Positions 41,817-50,991 of a stretch of DNA of 64,000 nucleotides are shown here, one piece after another. The position numbers and the translations under genes were made by a program. Numbering within the stretch: position 1 is the first letter of the stretch; every line of letters begins with the position of its first letter. Where the stretch lies: NCBI RefSeq assembly GCF_003151135.1, contig NZ_QEQK01000001.1, positions 337,992 through 401,991 of the forward strand. The letters are read 5' to 3'. A model generated the notes under the pieces. It was given only the letters and a program-made list of their open reading frames with translations. It was not told the DNA's origin and did not search any database. Source of the DNA: Abyssibacter profundi (GTDB lineage: Bacteria; Pseudomonadota; Gammaproteobacteria; Nevskiales; OUC007).

Positions 41817-43586
41817 TCAGGAAGCTTGGTGTGCGTGCAACTGGCGCGCGGATTCCGCTGTTTCGGGAAAGAGCAGATCCACGAACCGCTGCGCGGTGGG
41901 CTGTGGCTCATGATTGGCCAGCCCGGGTCGCTCGTTGGCCTCAATGATGACGTAGTCCTCTCCCTCGGGGCGCGGGACAAGCAGATCAAGCCCTACGACG
42001 GGAATATCGAGCGCACGGCTGGCGGTAATCGCAACATCTCGCAGATGTGCGGACAACTGGTCGGTCACATCATGCAGCGTACCGCCAGTGTGTAAATTGG
42101 CCGTCTTGCGAACGGTCAGACGCTCGCCGGCTTCAAGCACCGAGTCCATGGTCAGTCCCGCATGTTCGACACAGCGACGGGTCTCGGCGTCCATCGGGAT
42201 ACGGCTTTCGCCCTCGGTGGCGGCGGCCCGCCGGCGGGACAGTTTGTCGATGAGTTGGGTGACCGTGTGCTGCCCCGTCCCGCGAATCACCGGCGGCTTA
42301 CGCAGGGCCGCGGCGACCACGCGATGGTCGATCACGATAATCCGCAGGTCATCTCCGCTGTGGAAGGTTTCCAGCAGCACGGTTTCACAGATCGTGCGCG
42401 CTTCCTTCACGGCGGCCCGAAGCACCTGGGGGTCACGCACATCCACAGAGATGCCGGCACCCTGCTCACCCCGCGCGGGCTTGACGACCACCGAGCCATG
42501 CTCGGCCAGAAACGCGGCATTCTCGGCGGGGTCTCCCGCCACCTGCTGCAGAGGCACCTCGAGCCCGGCATCACGCAGCAACCGTGACGTCACGCGCTTG
42601 TTGTCGCAGCGACTCATGGCAATGGCCGTGGTCAGGTCGCTCAGCGACTCCCTGCAAACAATCTGCCGCCCGCCATGAGACAGGCTGAAATAGGCCTCGT
42701 CGGCATCGATGATCTTGACCCGAATCCCGCGACGCTTGGCTTCGGTGGTAATGATGCTGGCGTAGGGGTTGAGCCGGTCCTCATCATCGGGCCCGATGAA
42801 CAGCGCATGGTTGATGGGATTCTTGCGCTTGACGGTGAACACCGGCACGCGCTGGAACCCCAACTTTTCATACAGACCAATGGCCTGGGTGTTGTCGTGC
42901 AGCACGGACAGGTCCATATAGGCCCGGCCACGCGCCAGAAAGGTTTGGGCCAACTGCAGGACCACGGCCTGGCCCACGCCGGGCATCTGACAATCCCGAT
43001 CAACGGCCAGGCACCAGAGGCTGGAGCCGTTCTCGGGGTCATCGAAGGCCTCGCTATGGTCGACGCCTGTAGCCGTGCCGACGATGCGCCCGGTTCCGAC
43101 CTCCTCCGCCACCAGGTACACCAACCGCCGGTTCTTGCGGTTGTCCCATAGGAAATCCGGTGGTGTCGGCACCATGCGCCGCTGCTTGTACAGCCGCAGA
43201 ATGCCTTCGGCATCGGCCGAGGTCGTCATCTGGCGCACGATGAACCCGCGCGGGCTGGCGGGCTGACGCGGCACATGATTCAGCCACAGCCGGAAGGTGT
43301 GCGACGGATCGAGAAACAGCTCCTGCGGCGCATAGGCCAGCACGACGTGCGGATCGCGGATGTAGAAGGCGATATCACGCCGCCCGGTCCGCTCTTCACG
43401 CAGGGCCTGCGCGACATCGGCCGGTTCACTAAAGGTGTGCGCGAAAACCAGCCGTCCCCAGCCGCAGTCCAGGATGATGCCGTCCTTGGGGATTTCGCCG
43501 TCCGGGCCGCGTCGCTGCCCGCCCCATTGCAGCGAAGGGGCTCTGGACCGGTCGAACCGGTGTCCTACGCGCTTTCGATCCGACAT
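41817..43586 (-). CDS. ngg: N-acetylglutaminylglutamine synthetase (GNAT plus ATP-grasp)
   Basis: A 589-residue bifunctional enzyme that makes the dipeptide N-acetylglutaminylglutamine, precursor of the osmoprotectant NAGGN. The first part includes a GNAT acetyltransferase (YLVAEEVGTGRIVGTATGVDH, DCQMPGVGQAVVLQLAQ, about 110-275). The rest is an ATP-grasp ligase resembling glutathione or cyanophycin synthetases (VVVKPARGEQGAGISVDV, GLDLLVPRPEGEDYVIIEANERPGL). GGAGG precedes the ATG. Lies 45 bases after the amidotransferase gene and 11 before the peptidase gene. Confidence 0.93.
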   Translation of the reverse strand: MSDRKRVGHRFDRSRAPSLQWGGQRRGPDGEIPKDGIILDCGWGRLVFAHTFSEPADVAQALREERTGRRDIAFYIRDPHVVLAYAPQELFLDPSHTFRLWLNHVPRQPASPRGFIVRQMTTSADAEGILRLYKQRRMVPTPPDFLWDNRKNRRLVYLVAEEVGTGRIVGTATGVDHSEAFDDPENGSSLWCLAVDRDCQMPGVGQAVVLQLAQTFLARGRAYMDLSVLHDNTQAIGLYEKLGFQRVPVFTVKRKNPINHALFIGPDDEDRLNPYASIITTEAKRRGIRVKIIDADEAYFSLSHGGRQIVCRESLSDLTTAIAMSRCDNKRVTSRLLRDAGLEVPLQQVAGDPAENAAFLAEHGSVVVKPARGEQGAGISVDVRDPQVLRAAVKEARTICETVLLETFHSGDDLRIIVIDHRVVAAALRKPPVIRGTGQHTVTQLIDKLSRRRAAATEGESRIPMDAETRRCVEHAGLTMDSVLEAGERLTVRKTANLHTGGTLHDVTDQLSAHLRDVAITASRALDIPVVGLDLLVPRPEGEDYVIIEANERPGLANHEPQPTAQRFVDLLFPETAESARQLHAHQAS

Positions 43587-43631
43587 GGATAGCCTCCGAG
43601 ATTCAGGATCGAGAATGGAACAGCAGACCTG

Positions 43632-45398
43632 TTACAGGTTATGTGACTGCAGCCAGAATTCGAGCAGGGCGCATTGCCAGAGTTCGGACCCGCCCAACGG
43701 CGTGATGTGATCCTCCGGCGACTTGAACAGGGTATCGAGATAATCCTGCCGGAACAGCGCGCGTTCTCGGGCTGCCGGCTGGCTCAGAATATCCTGCACC
43801 ATGTCCTTGACCGGCCCCCGGATGTACTTGAGCGCCGGCACCGGGAAATAGCCCTTGGGTCGGTCGATGACCTCATGGGGAATCACCTCGCGGGCGATCT
43901 CCTTGAGAATGTGCTTGCCCGGCACCTTGTGCTCGGCCGGCACCTGCGCGGCCAGCTCCACCAACTCGTGATCTAGGAAGGGCACGCGTGCCTCCAAGCC
44001 CCAGGCCATGGTCATGTTGTCCACGCGTTTGACGGGGTCATCGACGAGCATGATCTGGGTGTCGATGCGCAGGGTTTGATCAATGGGGCGCGTGGCACCC
44101 GTCCGGGCAAAATGCGCCTCGACAAAGGCGCGGCTGTGGTCGTCGCCCAACCACTGCGGATTCAGCGCACGGGCCATGCCGGCCTGGTCGCGGTCGAAGA
44201 AGACACGCGCGTAGTCGCCCACCGGATCGGTGGACTCCAGCATCGGCGGGTACCAGTGATAGCCGGCGAACACCTCATCAGCACCCTGCCCGCTTTGCAC
44301 CACCTTGACGTGCTGGGACACCGCCTGCGACAGCAGGTAAAAGCCGACGACATCATGGCTGACCATGGGCTCCGACATGGCCGCCACAGCATTGGGCAGC
44401 TCACGCAGCATGCGGTCGGATTCGATAAACAGCTTGTGATGTTCGGTTTGGAAGCGGTCGGCGATGATCTTGGAGTATTTGAACTCGTCACCCTCCATGT
44501 CGCCGACGCTTTCGAAGCCCACGGAGAAAGTCTGCAAGCCGGTCTGACCGGCTTCGTCTAGCAGGCCGACGATCAGGCTGGAATCCAGGCCGCCGGACAA
44601 GAGCACGCCCACGGGCACATCGGCCACCAGACGGCGATCAACCGCCTGGCGCAGGCTGGCATGAACGCGATCCTTCCAGTCATCGAAACTGAGATTGCGA
44701 TCGGCTTCTGGCGTGCCGAAATACGGCCGCCAGTATTCCTGCATGTCACGACGGCCGTCCGGGTGGATGCGCATGCTATGCGCCGGCGGCAGTTTGCGGA
44801 CCTGCTGGAGCATGGTGTGTGGGGCCGGCACCACGGCATGGAAGCTCATGTAGTGATGCAACGCGACCGGGTCCAGATCCCGGCTGATGCCGCCACCGGC
44901 AACCAGTGCTGGCAACGAGGACGCGAAGCGCAGGCCGCCGTCGACTTCGGCGTAGTACAGCGGCTTGATCCCCAAACGGTCTCGGGCGACGAACACCTCG
45001 CCGGTCTCACGCGAGACGATGACCACGGCAAACATGCCATTGAGCCGTTGCACGAAATCCGGCCCCCAGGCGTGGTAAGCCTTGAGCAGAACTTCGGTAT
45101 CACCCTGCGAGAAGAACCGGTAACCCTTGGCCTCCAGTTCTGCGCGCAGTTCGCGGAAGTTGTAGATGGCGCCGTTGTAAACGCCGGCGAGTCCCAGCTG
45201 GGCGTCGATCATCGGCTGCTGGCTGGCATCCGATAAATCGATGATTTTCAGACGACGGTGCCCAAGCGCGACGGGGCCTTGTGACCAGACGCCACCGGCG
45301 TCCGGTCCTCGTGGTTCCATGGCATCGGCCATGGCACGCACCGCACCCAGGTCCGGCTGCCGGTGATCGAATCGAATCTCACCGCACAGTCCGCACAT
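43632..45398 (-). CDS. asnO: N-acetylglutaminylglutamine amidotransferase
   Basis: A 588-residue asparagine-synthase-like enzyme that amidates the dipeptide to give NAGGN. Cys2 of MCGLCG is the glutaminase nucleophile. The synthetase half has the PP-loop LLSGGLDSSLIVGLL and GQGADEVFAGYHWYPP. The ATG at 45398 has AAAGGAG upstream, ruling out the longer frame to 45452. First gene of the cluster and preceded by a good sigma-70 promoter. Confidence 0.92.
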   Translation of the reverse strand: MCGLCGEIRFDHRQPDLGAVRAMADAMEPRGPDAGGVWSQGPVALGHRRLKIIDLSDASQQPMIDAQLGLAGVYNGAIYNFRELRAELEAKGYRFFSQGDTEVLLKAYHAWGPDFVQRLNGMFAVVIVSRETGEVFVARDRLGIKPLYYAEVDGGLRFASSLPALVAGGGISRDLDPVALHHYMSFHAVVPAPHTMLQQVRKLPPAHSMRIHPDGRRDMQEYWRPYFGTPEADRNLSFDDWKDRVHASLRQAVDRRLVADVPVGVLLSGGLDSSLIVGLLDEAGQTGLQTFSVGFESVGDMEGDEFKYSKIIADRFQTEHHKLFIESDRMLRELPNAVAAMSEPMVSHDVVGFYLLSQAVSQHVKVVQSGQGADEVFAGYHWYPPMLESTDPVGDYARVFFDRDQAGMARALNPQWLGDDHSRAFVEAHFARTGATRPIDQTLRIDTQIMLVDDPVKRVDNMTMAWGLEARVPFLDHELVELAAQVPAEHKVPGKHILKEIAREVIPHEVIDRPKGYFPVPALKYIRGPVKDMVQDILSQPAARERALFRQDYLDTLFKSPEDHITPLGGSELWQCALLEFWLQSHNL

Positions 45399-45452
45399 AG
45401 AGGCTCCTTTGACGTTGACGACCGATGGGTCGTCTTGCGTAAGTGGCCCCAA

Positions 45453-45481
45453 AGCATAGCCAAGCCCCGGCAGTGACTCAA
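45453..45481 (-). promoter_or_regulatory. Promoter of the NAGGN operon
   Basis: On the minus strand TTGAGT (45481-45476), 17-base spacer, TATGCT (45458-45453). The predicted transcript would begin about 48 bases before the asnO ATG. It lies in the 99-base gap after the SDR gene, so the operon can be transcribed independently. Confidence 0.65.
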
Positions 45482-45497
45482 ATTCAGGGCATTGATT

Positions 45498-46373
45498 TTA
45501 AAGATTTTTTTGCCTGGAATCGTCGCCGAGACTCGCGGTGACACCATCCACTAAATCCGGATAAATCGGTTCAAATCCAAGGCCTTCGCGCAACCGCTGC
45601 GTCCGCAGACGACGGGATTCGCGCACGAACGAGGCGGCCTGCGCGCCCAGGCTTTGTTCAGCCTGCGCCAAGGGGATTTGCGGCGGTTCAGGCAGATTCA
45701 GCAGGCGGGCGCAGGTCAGGAAATACTCGGTCATGGTCGACGGCTGGCCATCGCTGACGTTGTAGACCGGCTCGATCCGCTCGGCTGTCAGGGCCAACCA
45801 GCAGACGCGAGCCAGATCCTCAACATGAATCCGATTGCTCCACGGCGCTTCAGCCGGGCGGATCACGGGCAGGCCACGCTGCAGGCGCTGGACCGGCAGG
45901 CGTCCGGGTCCGTAGATGCCCGGCACCCGCAGGCGACACACCGAGACCCCGGTCTGTTCCGACCAGACCTGCAGCTGTCGTTCGGCATCGGCCCGTCGCA
46001 GTGCGCGCGGGGTGGTCGGCCGCAGTTCGGCGGTCTCATCGACCCAGGCGCCGCCATGATCGCCATAAACACCCGATGTGCTGATGTATACAAGCCGCTG
46101 GAGCGGCCGCTGCAGCGCGGCCAACACGCGTTGAAGACGCGTATCCTGCTCGCCCTGTCTCGGCGGAGGCGCGCAGATCAGCACGCGATCGGCCATCGGC
46201 AGCGTCGCGACATCGCCGTCGAGGTCGAGAATCCGTGCTTCCAATCCATCAGCCGCCAAACGCCGCGCCGACTCGGCGGTGCGGACAATCCCCACGCAGT
46301 GCTGACCCGCTGCCTGGGCGAGCATCGCCACACGTCGCCCGGTATCGCCACATCCGATAATCAGCAGGCTCAT
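45498..46373 (-). CDS. NAD-dependent epimerase/dehydratase-type SDR (YeeZ-like)
   Basis: A 291-residue Rossmann enzyme. The nucleotide site is IIGCGDTGRRVAML, and the active-site region reads LVYISTSGVYGDHGGAWVDE with the catalytic Tyr-xxx-Lys weakly represented. RLRVPGIYGPGRLP and NRIHVEDLARVCWLAL are typical of the YeeZ/extended-SDR group, whose substrate is generally unknown. Its ATG at 46373 is divergent from the FeS reductase gene. It lies upstream of the NAGGN promoter. Confidence 0.85.
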   Translation of the reverse strand: MSLLIIGCGDTGRRVAMLAQAAGQHCVGIVRTAESARRLAADGLEARILDLDGDVATLPMADRVLICAPPPRQGEQDTRLQRVLAALQRPLQRLVYISTSGVYGDHGGAWVDETAELRPTTPRALRRADAERQLQVWSEQTGVSVCRLRVPGIYGPGRLPVQRLQRGLPVIRPAEAPWSNRIHVEDLARVCWLALTAERIEPVYNVSDGQPSTMTEYFLTCARLLNLPEPPQIPLAQAEQSLGAQAASFVRESRRLRTQRLREGLGFEPIYPDLVDGVTASLGDDSRQKNL

Positions 46374-46456
46374 CCCAGACCCCGCGTGACGTACGCACTT
46401 GGGCGGGCCTCTGGATGGTCCGCTAACATCGCGGGTTGATTCAGGCGGAAGACGTT

Positions 46457-47503
46457 GTGCCCCATCAGGTTTCCATCGCCAATAGTGATATCGAGTTTAC
46501 CGTTGAAGACGGCGAGTCGGTGCTCGACGCCGCGCTGCGTCTGGGCCTGCCCGTGCCCTACGGCTGCAAGACCGGCGGCTGCGGCGCCTGCAGGGCCCGG
46601 GTCGTCGAGGGCACCGTAGAGCATGTGCATGACCCACGCGCACTTTCAAACTCCGAACGGGATGCGGGCCTGGCCCTGCTCTGCCAGGCCGAGGCGCGCA
46701 GCGACCTGACCGTCGACGTGCAGCTCCTGGCTCGCGATGGCCGGCACAAAGTGCGCAGCGTACCGGCTCGGGTCGACGTCAAGGAGCGCATCTCGCACGA
46801 CGTGGTGCATCTGGTGCTGCAACTGCCCAAGGCGCGGCCCTTCGACTATCTGCCGGGTCAGTATGTCGACATCCTGCTGCGCGACGGTCGTCGGCGCAGT
46901 TTTTCCATTGCCAGTCCGCCCAGCGCTGACAATCGCATCGAAATGCAGCTACGCCATGTGCCAGGCGGGAGCTTCGTGAGTTACGTCATCAACGAGATGC
47001 CCGACTGCGCGGTGCTGCGTATCCAGGGACCACTGGGCGGGTTTTATCTGCGCGATGCGCCCGAGCGACCGGCCATCTTCATCGCCGGCGGCACCGGCTT
47101 CGCGCCGATACGCGCCATGCTGATGGACGCGCTGGCCCGTGGTGAAACGCGGCCGCTGCACCTGTATTGGGGCGCACGTGCCAGCCATGACCTGTACGAG
47201 CACGAGCTGGCCGAACAATGGGGCCGGGATTATCCGAACCTGCATTACACGCCGGTGCTGTCGGAGCCGGCCGATGGCGATGGCTGGACGGGTGCGACCG
47301 GTTTCGTGCATGAGCAGGTCGTCCGCGACTTTCCGGACTGCAGCGGCTGCGATGTGTACCTCAGCGGCCCACCCGTGCTGGTGGAATCCGCCAAGCGGGA
47401 TCTGGCCGACTGTGGCCTGCGCCCGGAGCGGACGTTCTACGACGCCTTCGAGTACGCGTTTGTCACCTGGCCCGAGGACGAGCGCCCCGGCGCGGCGCGC
47501 TAA
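46457..47503 (+). CDS. 2Fe-2S/FAD/NAD oxidoreductase (CDP-6-deoxy-glucoseen reductase-like)
   Basis: A 348-residue single-chain reductase. The N-terminal ferredoxin domain has YGCKTGGCGACRARVVEG and ALLCQAEARS as iron-sulfur ligands. The FAD domain includes RRSFSIASPPS, and the NAD domain FIAGGTGFAPIRAML, ending YLSGPPVLVESAKRDL. The order ferredoxin-FAD-NAD is that of AscD/phenol-hydroxylase-type reductases and of the gammaproteobacterial reductase often near ubiD/fre genes. The partner oxygenase or dehydratase is not visible here. I prefer the GTG at 46457 (GGAAGA upstream); a TTG at 46436 is possible. Confidence 0.83.
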   Translation: MPHQVSIANSDIEFTVEDGESVLDAALRLGLPVPYGCKTGGCGACRARVVEGTVEHVHDPRALSNSERDAGLALLCQAEARSDLTVDVQLLARDGRHKVRSVPARVDVKERISHDVVHLVLQLPKARPFDYLPGQYVDILLRDGRRRSFSIASPPSADNRIEMQLRHVPGGSFVSYVINEMPDCAVLRIQGPLGGFYLRDAPERPAIFIAGGTGFAPIRAMLMDALARGETRPLHLYWGARASHDLYEHELAEQWGRDYPNLHYTPVLSEPADGDGWTGATGFVHEQVVRDFPDCSGCDVYLSGPPVLVESAKRDLADCGLRPERTFYDAFEYAFVTWPEDERPGAAR

Positions 47504-47595
47504 TTCGCCTGCCTGCGGTCGCCGTGATGCAGCGGCGCCGTTAACATCCGATTATTGCGTCGGTCATTGGACGACCCACTCTGGGAAATCATCAC

Positions 47596-50091
47596 ATGCG
47601 TCAGTCTCTGTTCTCAGCCTATGTCCGCGCGACGGTCGGGCATCCTCTTGTCGCCGCGCTGCTGGTGGCGTTGCTCTTCGGCCTGGCGCTGGTGCATGCC
47701 CCCGAATTCCGGCTGGATGCCTCCTCGGACTCCTTGGTCCTGGAGAGCGATGACGATCTCGCCTATTACCGCACGGTCACCGATCGCTACGGCTCCGAAG
47801 AATTCATCGTCGTCACCTACACACCGGACGGTGATCTGTTCTCCGATGACACGCTGGCGCGCCTGCAAAGCCTCAAACAGGAGCTGCTGGACGTCGACAT
47901 CATTGCTTCGGTCACCAGCATCCTGGATGTGCCGCTCATCCAAAGCCCGCCGATGGGATTGGCCGAGGTCGCCCAGGGCACGCGCACGCTGCTGGATCCC
48001 GGCACCAATCGCGAGATGGCACGCGAGGAGTTCGTCAATAGCCCGCTCTACCGAAACCTGCTCGTCAGCCCGGATGGCTCGACCACGGCCATCCAAGGCA
48101 CGCTGACGCCGACCCCGGAACTCGCGCAGCTACTCGATGAGCGCAATGAACTACGCCGCCTGGCCGCCAACGAAACCTTGAGTGCGGAACAGGCGGCCCG
48201 GCTCGAAGCGGTGTCTGCACGTTATGACACGCTCTCGGCCCAACGGCAGGCCGCGATCACCGACGGCATCGAGACGATCCGCCAGATCATGGACGGCTAT
48301 CGCGACGACGCCGAACTGTTCCTCGGCGGCGTGCCGATGATCGCTTCGGACATGATCGATTTTGTCCGCTCCGACATCGAGCTGTTCAGTGGCGTGGTCG
48401 GCGTGCTGCTGATTCTGTTGCTGGCGCTGGCCTTCCGCCGGCTGCGCTGGGTGGTGTTGCCGGCCACCATCTGCACGGTTGTGGTGCTGTCCATGGTGGG
48501 CCTGCTGGGCTTCATGGAATGGCCGGTGACCGTGGTGTCGTCGAACTTCACCGCGCTAACGCTCATCATCACGCTGTCGCTCACCGTTCACCTGGTGGTG
48601 CGGCATCTGGAACTGCATGCCGAGCATCCGGACGCGAGCCAGCGCTGGCTGGTGACCGAGACGCTGCGCAGCAAGCTGGCTCCGTCGATCTTCACGACGC
48701 TCACGACCATTGTGTCGTTCGCCTCGCTGATCATTGCCGATATCCGGCCGGTCATCGATTTTGGTTTGATGATGGTCTGCGGTGTCGCGCTGGCGTTCCT
48801 GTTCACCTTCCTGCTGTACCCGGCGGCGCTCACGCCGCTCAAGCCCGGCACGCCCTCAATCGGCCAAACCGATGTCACCGCGCGTATCACCCAGGGTTTT
48901 GCCGGCACCATCGAGCGATTCGGCGGCGTGACGTTGGCGATCTACGCCACCGTGCTCATCGCGGCCGTCATCGGCATTACCCGGCTGGGCGTGGAGAACC
49001 GCTTCATCGACTACTTCAAGCCGTCGACCGAGATTTACCAGGGCATGGTGAAGATCGATAAGAAGCTGGGTGGCACCACGCCACTGGACATCATCATCAA
49101 CGCCCCGCAGGACTTCCTCGACGAACAGGCGGCCTTTGCCGAGGAATTCGGCGATGCGCTGGGCAGCGGCGGGCTGTCGGCCGACAGCTACTGGTACAAC
49201 AGCTACGAGCTGGAAACCGTCCAGGCCATTCATGACTATCTCGACAGCCTGCCCGAGACAGGCAAGGTGCTGTCGCTGGCCACGACCATGGACATGATGA
49301 CCCAGCTCAATGACGGCGAGCCGTTGTCGAATTTCATCCTGTCGATCATGTACAACCGGCTGCCAGCCGACATCAAGTCGATTCTGATCGACCCGTACAT
49401 GTCGGATGACGGCAACCAGATCCGCTTCTCGATCCGGGTGATCGATTCGGATTCCAACTTGCGCCGCGACGCCCTGCTGAAGAAGATCCGCAGCGACCTG
49501 ATCGAACAGTTCGACCTGCAACCGGAGCAGCTGCGCCTGTCGGGTCTGCTGGTGCTCTACAACAATGTGTTGCAGAGCCTGTTCGACTCACAGATCAAGA
49601 CCATGGGCACGGTGTTCGTCGTCATTGCGCTCATGCTGGCGGTGCTGTTCCGCTCGATCCCGCTGGCGCTGATCGGCGTGGTGCCGACCCTGTTCGCGGC
49701 TGCCAGCATCCTCGGCCTGATGGGCTGGCTGGGCATTCCGCTGGACATCATGACCATTACCATCGCCGCCATCACCATCGGCATTGGCGTGGATAACACC
49801 ATCCACTACACCCACCGCTTCGTCGAGGAAGTGACCGGCGACGGACCGGCCCGCGGCGACTACTGGGCCGCCATGCGCAACACCCATGGATCGGTGGGCC
49901 GGGCGATCTACTACACCTCGATCACGGTCACCGTCGGCTTCTCCATCCTGGCGCTGTCGAACTTCGTGCCGATCATGTACTTCGGCCTGTTCACCGGCCT
50001 GGCGATGCTGCTGGCGCTCATCGCCAACCTGACCTTGCTGCCGTTGCTGTTCGCCGTGATCAAGCCGATCCGGAGGCCGGCCGCCAGCTAG
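47596..50091 (+). CDS. RND/MMPL superfamily transporter
   Basis: An 831-residue inner-membrane protein with the RND layout: helix 1 (about 20-37), a large periplasmic domain, a block of five helices (about 255-420), then the repeat with helix 7 (about 450-468), a second periplasmic domain and five helices (about 675-825). GVDNTIHYTHRF is the typical charged RND helix segment. It is of the MMPL/HpnN-like type that moves lipids or hydrophobic compounds rather than AcrB-type drugs; there is no adjacent membrane-fusion protein or TolC. ATG at 47596. Stop overlaps the converging DUF1330 gene by four bases. Confidence 0.85.
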   Translation: MRQSLFSAYVRATVGHPLVAALLVALLFGLALVHAPEFRLDASSDSLVLESDDDLAYYRTVTDRYGSEEFIVVTYTPDGDLFSDDTLARLQSLKQELLDVDIIASVTSILDVPLIQSPPMGLAEVAQGTRTLLDPGTNREMAREEFVNSPLYRNLLVSPDGSTTAIQGTLTPTPELAQLLDERNELRRLAANETLSAEQAARLEAVSARYDTLSAQRQAAITDGIETIRQIMDGYRDDAELFLGGVPMIASDMIDFVRSDIELFSGVVGVLLILLLALAFRRLRWVVLPATICTVVVLSMVGLLGFMEWPVTVVSSNFTALTLIITLSLTVHLVVRHLELHAEHPDASQRWLVTETLRSKLAPSIFTTLTTIVSFASLIIADIRPVIDFGLMMVCGVALAFLFTFLLYPAALTPLKPGTPSIGQTDVTARITQGFAGTIERFGGVTLAIYATVLIAAVIGITRLGVENRFIDYFKPSTEIYQGMVKIDKKLGGTTPLDIIINAPQDFLDEQAAFAEEFGDALGSGGLSADSYWYNSYELETVQAIHDYLDSLPETGKVLSLATTMDMMTQLNDGEPLSNFILSIMYNRLPADIKSILIDPYMSDDGNQIRFSIRVIDSDSNLRRDALLKKIRSDLIEQFDLQPEQLRLSGLLVLYNNVLQSLFDSQIKTMGTVFVVIALMLAVLFRSIPLALIGVVPTLFAAASILGLMGWLGIPLDIMTITIAAITIGIGVDNTIHYTHRFVEEVTGDGPARGDYWAAMRNTHGSVGRAIYYTSITVTVGFSILALSNFVPIMYFGLFTGLAMLLALIANLTLLPLLFAVIKPIRRPAAS

Positions 50092-50501
50092 TCTGGCGTG
50101 CGGGTGACGATGAGCCGTGCGTCGGCCAAGGCCGCCGTGCGATGCACGGCGCCAGCCTGGTAGTCGGCGTTACCCACCATGTCCAGAAAGGCCGACAGGC
50201 TGGGGTAACGCACCAGCAGCATTTCGTCCCAGTCCTCATCTTCGGGCCCGATGAACCGCCCTAGCACGTCAGCCATGACCACCGGCTCGCCGCCCACGGC
50301 TTTGACATGGCGGATCGCGATCTCCGAATACCTTGCATAGGCGGCCCGGCCCGAGCAGGCGGGCTGGCCTGAATCCTCGGGGTAAGCCGCCTGCTCGCGA
50401 AAGCGCAGCAGGTTGAGCATGGTCACCGGGGTATCCAGCGGGATGTCGCTGGCGATGCGTTTGAGGTCGGCGGGTGTCGGGTCGATCGTGCGTTGGGTCA
50501 T
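50088..50501 (-). CDS. DUF1330 family protein
   Basis: A 137-residue cytoplasmic protein with the ferredoxin-like alpha/beta fold of the dimeric alpha-beta barrel superfamily. PVTMLNLLRFREQAAY, the AYARYSEIAIRHVKAVGGEPVV helix and DEMLLVRYPSLSAFLDMVGNADYQAG are the DUF1330 hallmarks. Function is unknown. The ATG at 50501 has no strong ribosome-binding site. It ends head-on with the RND gene. Confidence 0.88.
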   Translation of the reverse strand: MTQRTIDPTPADLKRIASDIPLDTPVTMLNLLRFREQAAYPEDSGQPACSGRAAYARYSEIAIRHVKAVGGEPVVMADVLGRFIGPEDEDWDEMLLVRYPSLSAFLDMVGNADYQAGAVHRTAALADARLIVTRTPD

Positions 50502-50618
50502 GGTGGCGGCAGCGGCTCCGGATCAGCAATCAAGTCGCCGCTATCCTCACATGCGCTCGCCCAACACGACAACGCCACCCGAAGGTGGCGTGTGCGCGAT
50601 GTGATTCCAGACCAGCCA

Positions 50619-50918
50619 CTAGTGCTCGTCGTCACCATGAGCAATCGGCTTGTCCGTGAACAGGTAGTCCTTCAACTCCTTGTCCATCCGGGGGTCGCGT
50701 CGCCGGATCCACTCCAGCGTCATGGCCGCGTGTTCCTTCTCCTCATCGCGGTTGTGTTCGAGAATCGCCTTGAGCTCGGGATCCTTGCAGGCGGCGACGC
50801 GCTGGTTGTACCAGTCCACGGCTTCCAGCTCTTCCATGAGCGATTCGATCGCACGGTGCATGTCACGCACCTCATCGCTGAGTTCCTCGACAGGTTCGTG
50901 GTAGCCCTCGTGGGACAT
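50619..50918 (-). CDS. Encapsulin-type ferritin-like protein (EncFtn), without a shell gene nearby
   Basis: A 99-residue two-helix demi-ferritin. LMEELEAVDWYNQRVAACKDPELKAILEHNRDEEKEHAAM (given here in pieces: MEELEAVDWYNQRV and HNRDEEKEHAAMTLEW) carries the Glu and the Glu/His pair that bind iron at the dimer interface of Rhodospirillum rubrum EncFtn, together with the conserved WY. EncFtn dimers assemble into a decamer that oxidises iron and is normally packed in an encapsulin shell encoded next door. Here no encapsulin gene lies within the window, and the tail LFTDKPIAHGDDEH lacks the usual C-terminal cargo-loading peptide. It sits 73 bases downstream of nothing on this strand except the separately started hemY region. 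Confidence 0.85.
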   Translation of the reverse strand: MSHEGYHEPVEELSDEVRDMHRAIESLMEELEAVDWYNQRVAACKDPELKAILEHNRDEEKEHAAMTLEWIRRRDPRMDKELKDYLFTDKPIAHGDDEH

Positions 50919-50991
50919 GCCTCATTCCTCGGTTGTGGATGACGTGATATGGCCAGCGTACCGCAGCACGCCGGCCTGACAGCAAACGCGT

